A stretch of DNA of 64,000 nucleotides from the NCBI GenBank assembly GCA_963701205.1, contig OY969575.1:2121535-2185534 (forward strand). Reading direction: 5' to 3'. The translations under genes and the position numbers were made by a program. Numbering within the stretch: the stretch's first letter is position 1; each line of letters begins with the position of its first letter. This DNA is from JALZKA01 sp963701205 (lineage in GTDB: Bacteria > Actinomycetota > Thermoleophilia > Solirubrobacterales > 70-9). The notes under the pieces are model-generated. The model did no database searches and was not told the origin of the DNA. It worked only from the letters and a program-made list of their open reading frames with translations. This document shows, piece after piece, positions 1-8,534 of the stretch.

Positions 1-321
1 ACCACTCGGGAAAATGACCGGATCACCCTGTTCGTCGCCTTCAACTACGGCGGTCGCGCGGAGATTGTTGACGCGGCTCGAGCGTTCACTGGCGAAACCG
101 AGGCAGAGTTTCGGCAGCACCTGTACGCCCCCGACATGCATGACCCCGATTTGCTGATCCGGACGAGTGGCGAACAGCGGATCTCCAATTACCTGCTCTG
201 GCAGTGCGCCTACTCGGAGTTCGTCTTTCGCGAGGAGCTATGGCCCGAGTTTGATCGCGAGGCGTTCGAGGCCGCGCTTGCCGAGTACGAAACGCGCCGT
301 CGACGCTTCGGATCGCGGTAG
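1..321 (+). CDS. uppS: Undecaprenyl diphosphate synthase, C-terminal part (5' end outside window)
   Basis: These are the last 106 residues of the cytoplasmic cis-prenyltransferase that makes the C55 lipid carrier of cell-wall precursors by adding isopentenyl units to farnesyl diphosphate. The frame is open from base 1, so the gene starts upstream of the window. Two family signatures are visible: FVAFNYGGRAEI (fragment residues 11-22) and the diphosphate-binding segment LIRTSGEQRISNYLLWQ (52-68), followed by the usual AYSEF. The TAG stop lies 9 bases before the GTG of cdsA, so the two are probably co-transcribed. The uppS-cdsA-dxr-rseP-ispG order is widespread in bacteria and supports the call. 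Confidence 0.93.
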   Translation, partial: TTRENDRITLFVAFNYGGRAEIVDAARAFTGETEAEFRQHLYAPDMHDPDLLIRTSGEQRISNYLLWQCAYSEFVFREELWPEFDREAFEAALAEYETRRRRFGSR

Positions 322-330
322 GTTGAGCCG

Positions 331-1221
331 GTGAGCGCGCCCGACCGAACACAGGGGCGGCGGGTTCGGCGGCAGCGCCCGCCGCGGCGCCGTCTATCCG
401 GGCCGCCGCCACCACCACCAAAACCGATGTCCGAGACGACCCTGCGCGTGCTGTGGGCGATCCCATGGGCGGCGCTGGCGATCACGGTCATCGTGGCCGG
501 AGGAGGCATCTTCGCGTTTGCGATTGGCGTAATCGCCGCGATCTGCCTGGCGGAGCTTTTCAAGATGTCCCGCGAGGCCAGGCCGATTGCCGGTGCGGCG
601 ATCCTGGCGTCGGCCGGCCTGATCGCAGCCGCCTACTTTGGCGATCAATTCCAGATCCTGCTGGCGCTCGCCGCGAGCTTTCCGCTGATCTTCATCTTCG
701 TCGTGATTCGCGGCACGATCGAAGGGGTCACGGCATCCGTCGCGGTCACCCTCCTCGGCATTGTCTGGATCGGCGTTCCGTTCGCACATGCCGTGCTTCT
801 GCGTGAGCTCCCCGATCATGGTGGCGCTCTGCTTGTGGATGTTCTCGTCGCGACGATCGTTGCCGACACCGCTGCCTATCTGGGCGGCCGCTCCTTTGGC
901 CGCCATCCCCTCTCGCCATCAATCTCACCCAACAAGACGATGGAAGGTCTTGCCTTCGGGCTGATTGGCGGCGTCGTCGGCTTCTGGTTCGCCGGGCTCT
1001 ACCAGGACTGGCTCCCGGGGACCGACGCGCTGATCATGGGGGCCGTGATCGCGCTCGTCGCGCCGATCGGCGACCTCTTCGAGTCGGCCGTGAAGCGCGA
1101 CCTGGGTTTCAAGGACTCGGGCACGGCGGTGGGTCCGCACGGCGGCCTCCTCGACCGCCTCGACGCGGTCCTCTTCACGATCGTCGCGGGCTACTACCTC
1201 TCAATCTGGCTCGTCTACTAG
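331..1221 (+). CDS. cdsA: Phosphatidate cytidylyltransferase (CDP-diglyceride synthase)
   Basis: This integral membrane enzyme makes CDP-diacylglycerol from phosphatidic acid and CTP, the branch point for phospholipids including the PgsA product encoded at 10.3 kb. The 296-residue protein has several hydrophobic helices and ends with the CDS family signature: AVKRDLGFKDSG, then GPHGGLLDRLDA near residues 250-285. The first 32 residues are Arg/Pro-rich with a run of six prolines and do not look like the family. The in-frame ATG at 427 would give a more typical 264-residue protein, so the GTG at 331 is uncertain. The gene is followed by a strong hairpin before dxr. Confidence 0.93.
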   Translation: MSAPDRTQGRRVRRQRPPRRRLSGPPPPPPKPMSETTLRVLWAIPWAALAITVIVAGGGIFAFAIGVIAAICLAELFKMSREARPIAGAAILASAGLIAAAYFGDQFQILLALAASFPLIFIFVVIRGTIEGVTASVAVTLLGIVWIGVPFAHAVLLRELPDHGGALLVDVLVATIVADTAAYLGGRSFGRHPLSPSISPNKTMEGLAFGLIGGVVGFWFAGLYQDWLPGTDALIMGAVIALVAPIGDLFESAVKRDLGFKDSGTAVGPHGGLLDRLDAVLFTIVAGYYLSIWLVY

Positions 1222-1252
1222 CCGCAACCCGATCCGCCACCCCGCCGACTGC

Positions 1253-1283
1253 GGGATTGTGGGGGTCCTGCCCTCACAATCCC
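1253..1283 (+). terminator. Strong hairpin between cdsA and dxr, possible terminator or attenuator
   Basis: Arms 1253-1265 and 1271-1283 pair over 13 positions, with one G-U pair and a 5-base loop. There is no U tract, so intrinsic termination is uncertain. The 3' arm shares bases 1281-1283 with a second hairpin (1281-1297), so the two cannot fully form together. It lies 31 bases after cdsA. Confidence 0.5.
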
Positions 1284-1297
1284 TCACTCGCTGAGGG
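1281..1297 (+). promoter_or_regulatory. Second hairpin in the dxr leader, competing with the upstream one
   Basis: CCCTCA (1281-1286) pairs perfectly with TGAGGG (1292-1297) around a 5-base loop. The structure overlaps the 3' arm of the 1253-1283 hairpin and ends 20 bases before the dxr GTG. It occludes the purine-rich GAGGG that might serve in ribosome binding. The alternative pairing is seen in the sequence; the regulatory role is inferred. Confidence 0.35.
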
Positions 1298-1317
1298 ATG
1301 GAAGTAGCCTCGCAGGC

Positions 1318-2457
1318 GTGAAGAAGGTCGTCGTATTGGGGTCCACGGGCTCGATTGGTGTGCAAGCGCTGGAGGTGATCCGCCTGGCGGGGGACGAGCT
1401 CCGGCTCGTCGGCATTTCCGCGCACTCCAATTGGGAGGAGGCCTGCGCGCAGGCCAGGCGCCTTGACGTGCCGGCGCTTGCGATTGCCGACCCCGCCGCC
1501 GCCGCCTGCGCGGCTGAGTTCCCCGGGGTGCTCGCTGGCGAGCAGGGGGTCCTTGACCTCGTCGCGAACTCGGGCGCCGACCTGGTTTTGAACGCCATCA
1601 CCGGCTCAGCCGGGCTCGGGCCGACGATCGTGGCGCTCACTGAGGGAATCGAGCTGGCCCTGGCCAACAAGGAGAGCCTGGTGGTCGGGGGCGAGCTTGT
1701 AATGGCGCTGGCGGAAGCCACATCAACCGCGATCATCCCCGTTGATTCCGAGCACTCGGCGCTCCACCAGCTGATCCGCTCGGAACCAACCCCTGGATCG
1801 GTCGAGCGTCTGGTGCTGACCGCGTCAGGCGGTCCATTTCGCGAACGGGATTCCCTGGCGGACGTAACGGTCGCCGAGGCGCTCAACCACCCGACGTGGG
1901 AGATGGGGGGGCGGATCACGATCGACTCGGCAACGCTCTTCAACAAGGGCCTTGAGTTGATCGAGGCCCACCATCTGTTCGCGGTGCCGTACGGACAGAT
2001 CGAGGTCGTCGTCCACCCGCAATCGCTGGTTCACTCCCTGATTCACCTGAACGACGGCGCCACCCTTGCCCACATGGGTTACCCCGATATGCGGGTCCCG
2101 ATCTCCTACGCGCTCCACCACCCACAGCGCGCCGACGTACCGATGCCGGCGCTCGATCTGGCACAGGTCGGACAGCTGACCTTCTACGAGCCCGATCTCG
2201 ATCGCTTTCCGTGCCTGCGGCTGGCTCGCGAAGCCGGTGAGGCGGGCGGGACGGCGCCGTGCGTCCTGAACGCCGCCGACGAGATCGCCGTCGCGGCGTT
2301 CCTCGACGAGCGCATCCCGTTCACCGCCATCGCCGCGGTGGTGGCCCGTACCCTCGAAGCGATGCCCGCAGCCCAGCCCCAGCACTTTCAGGACCTGTAT
2401 GCGGTTGACGACGAGGCCCGTCGCCGCGCTGACGAGATCGTCCAGGAAATCGCATGA
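1318..2457 (+). CDS. dxr: 1-deoxy-D-xylulose 5-phosphate reductoisomerase
   Basis: Second enzyme of the MEP isoprenoid pathway: NADPH-dependent isomerisation and reduction of DXP to 2-C-methyl-D-erythritol 4-phosphate. The 379-residue length is normal. The N-terminal Rossmann motif is GSTGSIG (8-14). ALANKESLV and the metal site PVDSEHSAL follow near residues 115-150, and the catalytic loop region is ITIDSATLFNKGLELIEA near 200-217. The GTG start matches the expected N-terminus, but no clear Shine-Dalgarno is seen. Its stop overlaps the rseP ATG (ATGA), indicating translational coupling. A later MEP gene, ispG, lies downstream. Confidence 0.95.
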   Translation: MKKVVVLGSTGSIGVQALEVIRLAGDELRLVGISAHSNWEEACAQARRLDVPALAIADPAAAACAAEFPGVLAGEQGVLDLVANSGADLVLNAITGSAGLGPTIVALTEGIELALANKESLVVGGELVMALAEATSTAIIPVDSEHSALHQLIRSEPTPGSVERLVLTASGGPFRERDSLADVTVAEALNHPTWEMGGRITIDSATLFNKGLELIEAHHLFAVPYGQIEVVVHPQSLVHSLIHLNDGATLAHMGYPDMRVPISYALHHPQRADVPMPALDLAQVGQLTFYEPDLDRFPCLRLAREAGEAGGTAPCVLNAADEIAVAAFLDERIPFTAIAAVVARTLEAMPAAQPQHFQDLYAVDDEARRRADEIVQEIA

Positions 2458-3558
2458 GCTGGATCCTTGCGTTCGCGGGCTTCGCGTTCTTGATCATCAT
2501 GCACGAGGCGGGACACTTCGTCGCCGCCAAGGCCGTCGGGATGAAGGTCGAGAAGTTCTATCTCTTCTTTCCGCCCAAGCTCATGTCCTTTCGCCGCGGC
2601 GAGACGGAGTATGGAATCGGCGCCGTACCCCTGGGTGGCTTCGTGAAGATCAGCGGGATGAACCCCGACGAGGAGGTACCGCCCGAAGACGCCCATCGCA
2701 CCTACTACGCAGCCCCGGTCTGGAAACGGATACTCGTGATCGGCGCGGGTCCCGCGGTCAACGTGGTCATCGCCTTCATCATCCTCTTCGCCCTGGCGCT
2801 CTCGGTTCATGAGCCGACGGCGCTCAAGGTTGGATCGGTCGAAGACGACTCGCCCGCCGCGGCGCGCCTGGCTGACGACGACCGGATTCTCTCGATCGGC
2901 GGCGTTCGGACCAGGGGACGGGACGGTTGACGAACAGGCGTCCAATCTGAGCGGGGCGCTCAGCGAATTCGAGTGCCGGGGCGGCGAGCTGGTCGCGGGC
3001 TGCACCGCCAGCGAACCTGCCACGGTCGTGGTCCAGCGCCATGGGGAACGCCGGACCGTTGAGATCACCCCGTTCTACGACGCGGCGCTCGAGCGCTTCC
3101 GCCTTGGGTTCAGCTTCGACGGCACCGACTTCATTGACGCTGACGTTGGCCCCGGCCTGGCCAGCCAGCGCTCGGGCGAGTTCATGTGGGAGGTCACGAC
3201 CGCCACGCTCGGAGTGATCGCGCGAATCTTCGACGCCGAGCAGCGCGAGCAAATCTCCAGCGTTGTCGGCTCCTACGAGATCACGCGCCAAGCGATCGAG
3301 TTCGACGCCCGCCGAGCGCTGACCCTGCTCGCGGTAATCAGCCTCTCCCTGGCAATAATCAACCTGTTTCCCTTCCTGCCGCTCGACGGCGGCCACATCT
3401 TTTGGTCGATCGTCGAGAAGCTCCGCGGCCGACCGGTCCCGTTCCGGGTAATGGAGCGCGCCGGAGTGCTTGGCTTTGTACTTGTCCTGATGTTGTTCGC
3501 CGTCGGCCTGTCCAACGACATCGGCAGGCTGACGGGCGACGGCTTCGGCATCCGCTAA
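2454..3558 (+). pseudogene. rseP: RseP-type site-2 protease (M50), interrupted by one-base frameshift
   Basis: Membrane zinc metalloprotease of the S2P/RseP family, which cuts transmembrane anti-sigma factors or signal-peptide remnants inside the bilayer. The first part carries MHEAGHFVAA (HExxH) and the following membrane helix, then enters a PDZ domain. It stops early at TGA 2928-2930. The rest continues in the next frame, through the second half of the PDZ to LPLDGGHIFW, the C-terminal metal-binding motif, and the last helices. Removing one G from the run at 2914-2917 restores a continuous 367-residue protein of normal length. Both halves are well conserved, so a sequencing indel is more likely than real loss. 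It overlaps dxr by 4 bases. Confidence 0.9.
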
Positions 3559-3636
3559 GGGGATACCGGCGGCGTTGGAGGTGGGCTGCGATAGCGTTGC
3601 CGGTGGAGATTCCGGCCACCGAGCCAAAACACGATC

Positions 3637-3645
3637 TAGGAGGAG
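3637..3645 (+). promoter_or_regulatory. Ribosome binding site of the acyl-CoA synthetase gene
   Basis: TAGGAGGAG just upstream of ATG 3648 is one of the best Shine-Dalgarno matches in the window. It fixes the start, although the frame is open for about 460 bases upstream through rseP. Confidence 0.7.
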
Positions 3646-3647
3646 AG

Positions 3648-5459
3648 ATGGAGGCGACGACCGCCCAACGCCAAGCGAGCGGAGGCCCAGCACGGGACCT
3701 GATCGCAAACAGCCTGCCGGCTGCTTTCGAGCTGACGGCTGATCGGCTTGGGAGTGACGACGCAATCGTCGATCCGACCCGGGAGCGCACGCTGACCTAC
3801 AACGAGGCGCGGGCCATGGCTCACAGGGTCGCCGGCGGTCTCGCCAAGCTTGGCATCAGCAAGGGCGACACCGTCGCCCTGATGCTCAACAACCGCTGGG
3901 AGTTCATTCCGCTTGACATGGGCGCCGCCTACCTGGGCGCCGTTCCATTTTCGATTTACCAGACCTCGTCCCCCGAACAGATCCAGTACTGCTGCGAGGA
4001 CGCCGGCGCCACCGTCGCGATCATCGAATCCGACTTCCTGGAGACCTTCGAGAAGGCCCGCGAGGATTTGCCGGCGCTTGAGCACGTCATCGTCATCGAT
4101 GGCGAGGGCGGAACCCACACGCTCGCAGACCTCGAGTCGCTGGATCCTGAGTTCGACGGTGCCGCAGCCGCAGCCCAGATCGAACCCGATGATTTGCTCA
4201 CCCTGATCTACACGTCGGGCACCACGGGGCCGCCCAAGGGCGTGCAGTTGAGCCAGCGCAACCTGATGACCCTGGTGTCAGGACTCGACGACATCGTCAC
4301 GATGCCCGATCGTGGCGCTCGCGTCATCTCCTGGTTGCCGGCTGCGCACATCGCCGAGCGCGGCGCCAACTACTACCTGCCGGTGATCAAGGGATGTTCG
4401 ATAACGATCTGCGCTGACCCGCGCAAGGTCATCGAGGTCCTGCCTACCGTACACCCGACCTGGTTCTTCGCCGTCCCACGAATTTGGGAGAAGCTCAAGG
4501 CGGGCCTCGAGGCAAAGCTCGGCGCAATCCCCGGCGAGGAGGGTGAGAAGGCCCGCGCCGGAATCGCAGCTGCGATCAAGAAGGTGCAGCTCGAGCAGGC
4601 CGGCGAAGACGTCCCCGCCGAACTCGCCGCCGGTGTTGCCGCGGCCGACGAGGCGATGTTCAAGCAGCTGCGTACCCAGCTCGGCCTGGACGAGATCCTG
4701 GCCGTAAACGTCGGCGCGGCGCCGACACCGGTCGAAGTCCTTGAGTTCTTCCACGCCATCGGCATCCCGATCGGCGAGCTTTGGGGCATGTCCGAGACCT
4801 GCGGAGCCGCGACGATCAACCCGCCCGAAAAGGTCAAACTCGGCACGGTTGGTCCCCCGGTACCCGGGATCGAGATTCAACTTGCCGAGGATGGCGAGGT
4901 TCTGGTCAGGGGTCCGTTGATCATGGCCGGGTACCGCAACCAACCCGAAAAGACGGCGGAGACGATCGATTCCGACGGCTGGCTTTCGACGGGGGATATC
5001 GGCGAGCTCGACGAGGATGGCTACCTGAAGATCGTTGACCGCAAGAAGGAGCTCATCATCAATGCGGCGGGCAAGAACATGTCGCCGGCGAACATCGAAG
5101 CGAAGCTCAAGTCGGCCAGCCCGCTGATCGGTCAGGCGACCGCGATCGGCGACGCCAAGCCGTACAACGTCGCGCTGATTGTTCTCGACTCCGACTTCGC
5201 CCCGGCCTGGGCCGAGAAGAACGGGATCGAGGACGCGACGCCCGAGGCGCTGGCCACCAACGAGGCGCTCCTGGCGGCGATCCAGTCCGGTGTGGACGCC
5301 GCAAACGAGCGAATGGCGCGAGTCGAGCAGATCAAGAAGTTCAAGGTCCTGCCGACCGAGTGGATGCCGGGCGGCGACGAGCTGACCCCGACGATGAAGC
5401 TCAAGCGCAAGCCCATCGCCGAAAAGTACGCGGACGAGATCGACGAGCTCTACACCTAG
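3648..5459 (+). CDS. Long-chain fatty-acid-CoA ligase (AMP-binding, FadD15-like)
   Basis: This cytoplasmic or membrane-associated enzyme activates fatty acids as acyl-AMP and transfers them to CoA. The 603-residue protein has the ANL-family P-loop LIYTSGTTGPPKG (about 185-197). It also has the aryl/acyl-binding core ELWGMSETCGAATINPP, the hinge and ATP motif GWLSTGDIGELDEDGYLKIV, and the C-terminal DRKKELIINAAGKNMSP. The length and the segment between the P-loop and the WGMSE motif fit the FadD15/FACL long-chain class. The ATG at 3648 is chosen because of a strong Shine-Dalgarno. The gene sits between rseP and ispG, where isoprenoid genes are usual, so it looks like a lineage insertion. Substrate chain length cannot be read from sequence. 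Confidence 0.88.
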   Translation: MEATTAQRQASGGPARDLIANSLPAAFELTADRLGSDDAIVDPTRERTLTYNEARAMAHRVAGGLAKLGISKGDTVALMLNNRWEFIPLDMGAAYLGAVPFSIYQTSSPEQIQYCCEDAGATVAIIESDFLETFEKAREDLPALEHVIVIDGEGGTHTLADLESLDPEFDGAAAAAQIEPDDLLTLIYTSGTTGPPKGVQLSQRNLMTLVSGLDDIVTMPDRGARVISWLPAAHIAERGANYYLPVIKGCSITICADPRKVIEVLPTVHPTWFFAVPRIWEKLKAGLEAKLGAIPGEEGEKARAGIAAAIKKVQLEQAGEDVPAELAAGVAAADEAMFKQLRTQLGLDEILAVNVGAAPTPVEVLEFFHAIGIPIGELWGMSETCGAATINPPEKVKLGTVGPPVPGIEIQLAEDGEVLVRGPLIMAGYRNQPEKTAETIDSDGWLSTGDIGELDEDGYLKIVDRKKELIINAAGKNMSPANIEAKLKSASPLIGQATAIGDAKPYNVALIVLDSDFAPAWAEKNGIEDATPEALATNEALLAAIQSGVDAANERMARVEQIKKFKVLPTEWMPGGDELTPTMKLKRKPIAEKYADEIDELYT

Positions 5460-5489
5460 CGCCCCGACTTCCGGCCGGAGCTGTATAAG

Positions 5490-5505
5490 GCGGCCCGGTG
5501 GCCGC
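5490..5505 (+). terminator. Small GC hairpin between acyl-CoA synthetase and ispG
   Basis: GCGGCC (5490-5495) and GGCCGC (5500-5505) form a perfect 6-bp stem with a 4-base loop. There is no U tract. It may be a weak terminator. A TATAAG hexamer (5484-5489) just before it resembles a -10 box but has no matching -35. Confidence 0.3.
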
Positions 5506-5520
5506 TGTCACAATGTAGGC

Positions 5521-6789
5521 ATGGCTTCCAAGCGCCAGGTGGATGTAGGCGGCGTCAAGATCGGTGGCGGCGCTCCCGTTGCCGTCCAGACCATGACGAA
5601 GACGGAAACCGCGAACGTCGAAGCGACGATGGAGCAGATCCACAAAGTCGCCGAGGCAGGAGCCGACCTGGTGCGTTGCGCCGTCCCGCGCGAACAGGAC
5701 GCGGACGCGCTCAGGACGATCGTTCGCGGCTCGCCGATTCCGATCATCGCCGACATTCACTTCAACCACACGCTCGCGCTGAAGGCCATCGACGCCGGCG
5801 CCCACTGCATCCGGCTGAATCCGGGCAACATCGGCGGCCGCGAAAAGGTTGCCGAGGTGGCTGCGAAGGCGACCAAGGCGGGGGTGCCGATGCGGATCGG
5901 CGTCAACTCGGGGTCACTGCCAAAGCACCTGCACGAGCTTGAGCGCGACCAACCGGTCGAGGCCCTTGTCACCGCAGCGGTCGAGTTCGTCGGGCTGATG
6001 GAGTCCCTGGATTTCGAGGACTTCAAGGTGTCGATCAAGTCAACGAACGTCCCCAACACGATTGCCGCCAACCGCCTGCTGTCGGAGCGAATCGATTACC
6101 CGCTGCACCTCGGGATCACCGAGGCCGGAACCAAGTGGTCGGGGTCGCTCAAATCCGCGGTCGGCCTTGGCACCCTGCTCGCCGACGACATCGGCGACAC
6201 GATCAGAATCAGCCTTTCCACCTTCCACGCAGAGGAGGAGGTGAAGGTCGCTTGGGAGATCCTCAAGGCGCTGAAACTGCGCGAACGCGGCCCCGACCTG
6301 ATCGCCTGTCCGACGTGTGGCCGCCTCCAGTTCGACATGGACACCGTGGTCACCGAGATCGAGCAGCGACTTGAGGGCTACGAGGACCCGATCGAGGTGG
6401 CCGTTCTGGGCTGCGCGGTCAACGGGATCGGCGAGGCCTCGCACGCCGACTTCGGCATTACCGGTGCCAAGAACGAGGGCCTGATCTTCGCGCACGGCGA
6501 GCCGATCCGGAAGGTCAAGCAGGAGGAACTCGTCGATCAGCTCTTTGCCGAGATCGACAAGTCGGTCGAGCGTGGGGGCGAGGTCATCACTGAAGCGACC
6601 GAGGTGGCCGAAGGCGCGGAGTGGCTGCGGAAGATCGAAGAGGAGAACGCTGGTGACCTGACGCCGGAGAAGATCGCAGCCATGGAGGCCGAGGCCGCGC
6701 GAATCGCCGACGACATCACCGCGCCGCCCAAGGAGCGCCTCTCCGAAGACGCATCGCCCACCGCCGGGCGTCGCTTCACTCGAGCCTAG
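5521..6789 (+). CDS. ispG: 4-hydroxy-3-methylbut-2-enyl diphosphate synthase (flavodoxin type)
   Basis: Penultimate MEP-pathway enzyme; a 4Fe-4S protein that reductively opens ME-cPP to HMBPP. The N-terminal TIM-barrel starts with VGGVKIGGGAPVAVQTM and includes IADIHFNHTLAL and RLNPGNIG. The C-terminal cluster domain has CPTCGR (about 261-266) and LGCAVNGIGEA (about 301-311), giving three Cys and the Glu ligand of bacterial IspG. After about residue 350 there is an acidic, Glu/Ala-rich tail of some 70 residues, probably a lineage-specific extension. Its TAG overlaps the stop of the convergent asparagine-synthase-like gene in a shared CTAG. Confidence 0.95.
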   Translation: MASKRQVDVGGVKIGGGAPVAVQTMTKTETANVEATMEQIHKVAEAGADLVRCAVPREQDADALRTIVRGSPIPIIADIHFNHTLALKAIDAGAHCIRLNPGNIGGREKVAEVAAKATKAGVPMRIGVNSGSLPKHLHELERDQPVEALVTAAVEFVGLMESLDFEDFKVSIKSTNVPNTIAANRLLSERIDYPLHLGITEAGTKWSGSLKSAVGLGTLLADDIGDTIRISLSTFHAEEEVKVAWEILKALKLRERGPDLIACPTCGRLQFDMDTVVTEIEQRLEGYEDPIEVAVLGCAVNGIGEASHADFGITGAKNEGLIFAHGEPIRKVKQEELVDQLFAEIDKSVERGGEVITEATEVAEGAEWLRKIEEENAGDLTPEKIAAMEAEAARIADDITAPPKERLSEDASPTAGRRFTRA

Positions 6790-8474
6790 GGCCGGGCAAC
6801 TCCCAGCGCATCGGCTGGATCGGCCCCGCGCACTCGCGAGCCGTAGCGCCGCAGCCAAAGGTGGTAGGTGACCACTCCGAGCACCGTACGGCGAATTCTG
6901 CGCGGCTTCGTTGCACCCAACCTGCCGTGCCCGCCAACGCTTGCCCATACCTCTTCGCCGATCCAAGGCGCCAGCGGGCCATCGCCAAGCACATCCCGAA
7001 AGCCGCGCAGGACCTCGTCGCTCGAGCGCCGAATCGGCAGCCCGGTCGTGGCTTGGAAGCGGTCGTGGTTACTTGGTATGCGGTCAAGATCCGGGTTGAT
7101 GCGCGCGGTCACCGCCCGCCGCAGGGACTCCTGGCTCTTTTCGGCGAGACTTACCCGCAGCGAGCGTTCGATGACCTCGTAGCTGACGAACGGCGCCTCG
7201 ACCAAGGCCCGCGCGCCAAGGTCGCCGTAGGCGACATGGGCGACCCCGTTCATGGCCCGTAGCCAGTAGGTCACAAGCAGAGCGCGATTCGGGTGACCGC
7301 GAAAGCGCTTCGCCGCCTGCCGAAGCCGCTGACGGGATCGGCGCACGCAAGCCACCCCCAACTCACCCTCGAGTGGTTCGGCACGCTCGATCCTCGCTGC
7401 GCGCCAAAATGCTCCAGCTAGGTCCCCACGGTCGGGCCCCAGCATCGAGTCGACGACATAACTGCCGCCGTCACAGGTGATCTCGCCGCCAAACCCGTCG
7501 AGCACAACGCCGTTGGCGGCGGCCGCAACGGCATTGTGAGCGGGAGTCAGCCACGGGTTCGCGAGGCGCATGAAATCGCAGCGCAGGCCACGACTCTCTG
7601 TCTCGGGCCAATACTCGTCGATCTTGCCGGTCAGCTTGTGGTGCTTCATGCCAAGCGCTGCCGCAACGGCGCCCGATGCGCGCTCCTCGCGATCGTTGCC
7701 GCTGTCGCCGTTGACCGTGTATGCCGTGACCTCCAGGCCCCGCTCAGCCAACAGCGCGGCCAGCAGCCGCGAGTCGCGGCCGCCGCTGAGACAGAGCGCG
7801 GACGGCTCGTCTGGAAGCCGGGCCACGATGGCGCGCAAGGCTTCCAGGACCGCATCGGCGCCGTCCGCGATGCTGACCGCTGGTTCGATCGCAACCCAGG
7901 ACCATTCCTCGGCATGCTCCACCGCTCGGCCGCCGTCCATGCGAACGAGGGTTTCGGGCCCGAGGCGGTTGATCTCTGCAAACGGCGTGCTCGGGCCGTT
8001 CGGGACGCCGAACATCAGCAGCGCAGACCACGTGTCCCAGTCGGCCGTGAGGATGCCCGGGGTTCCAAGCGCGAGCGCATCGACCGTGGTGGCGAAGTAG
8101 ATCGCGGCGTCGTGTTCCAGCCAGTAGAGCCCACGGGCACCGTCCGTGGAGGAGTGGATCGCCGGGCCGCTGGGCAAGAACACAAGCCCAACGTCCCCGA
8201 GCTTTGCCGCCTCGAGCCAGCTCGTTGGTGCAGCCCCGGCGGGTGGCAGCGTTCGTCCCCAGGAATGGCCTTTGGTCATCTCGTGGCTCCAGGTCCGAGC
8301 GGGCCGATCCGTCAGCAAGACCGCGCCGTCGCGCTCGACCTCCACGCGCATCGGCCCGGGCAGCCCCGCCGCGATCAAGTCGACGATCGATCGATCGAAC
8401 CGCCCAATCGCACCACACGCCACGGGCATGCGCAGCGGCTGGTCAACGCCCTCGGTCGATCGCTCAGCTTCCAT
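6786..8474 (-). CDS. Asparagine synthase-like ATP pyrophosphatase
   Basis: This 562-residue protein has the AsnB C-terminal synthetase domain: the PP-loop LCLSGGRDSRLLAALLAERG lies near residues 240-260, followed by DRFQATTGLPIRR in the last third. The N-terminal half keeps traces of a class II glutaminase fold (YWLEHDAAIYFATTVDALAL) but has no initiator Met-Cys, so it cannot hydrolyse glutamine by the usual cysteine. This pattern occurs in AsnB relatives that use other nucleophiles in amide or ring formation, as in beta-lactam and lasso-peptide enzymes. No natural-product genes are adjacent, so the substrate is unknown. It is convergent with ispG and divergent from proS. Confidence 0.75.
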   Translation of the reverse strand: MEAERSTEGVDQPLRMPVACGAIGRFDRSIVDLIAAGLPGPMRVEVERDGAVLLTDRPARTWSHEMTKGHSWGRTLPPAGAAPTSWLEAAKLGDVGLVFLPSGPAIHSSTDGARGLYWLEHDAAIYFATTVDALALGTPGILTADWDTWSALLMFGVPNGPSTPFAEINRLGPETLVRMDGGRAVEHAEEWSWVAIEPAVSIADGADAVLEALRAIVARLPDEPSALCLSGGRDSRLLAALLAERGLEVTAYTVNGDSGNDREERASGAVAAALGMKHHKLTGKIDEYWPETESRGLRCDFMRLANPWLTPAHNAVAAAANGVVLDGFGGEITCDGGSYVVDSMLGPDRGDLAGAFWRAARIERAEPLEGELGVACVRRSRQRLRQAAKRFRGHPNRALLVTYWLRAMNGVAHVAYGDLGARALVEAPFVSYEVIERSLRVSLAEKSQESLRRAVTARINPDLDRIPSNHDRFQATTGLPIRRSSDEVLRGFRDVLGDGPLAPWIGEEVWASVGGHGRLGATKPRRIRRTVLGVVTYHLWLRRYGSRVRGADPADALGVARP

Positions 8475-8534
8475 CCACGGCGATGGTAGTTCGGCACTCA
8501 GCGGCGCTGCTGCCTCAGTAGGCTGGCCCGGGCA

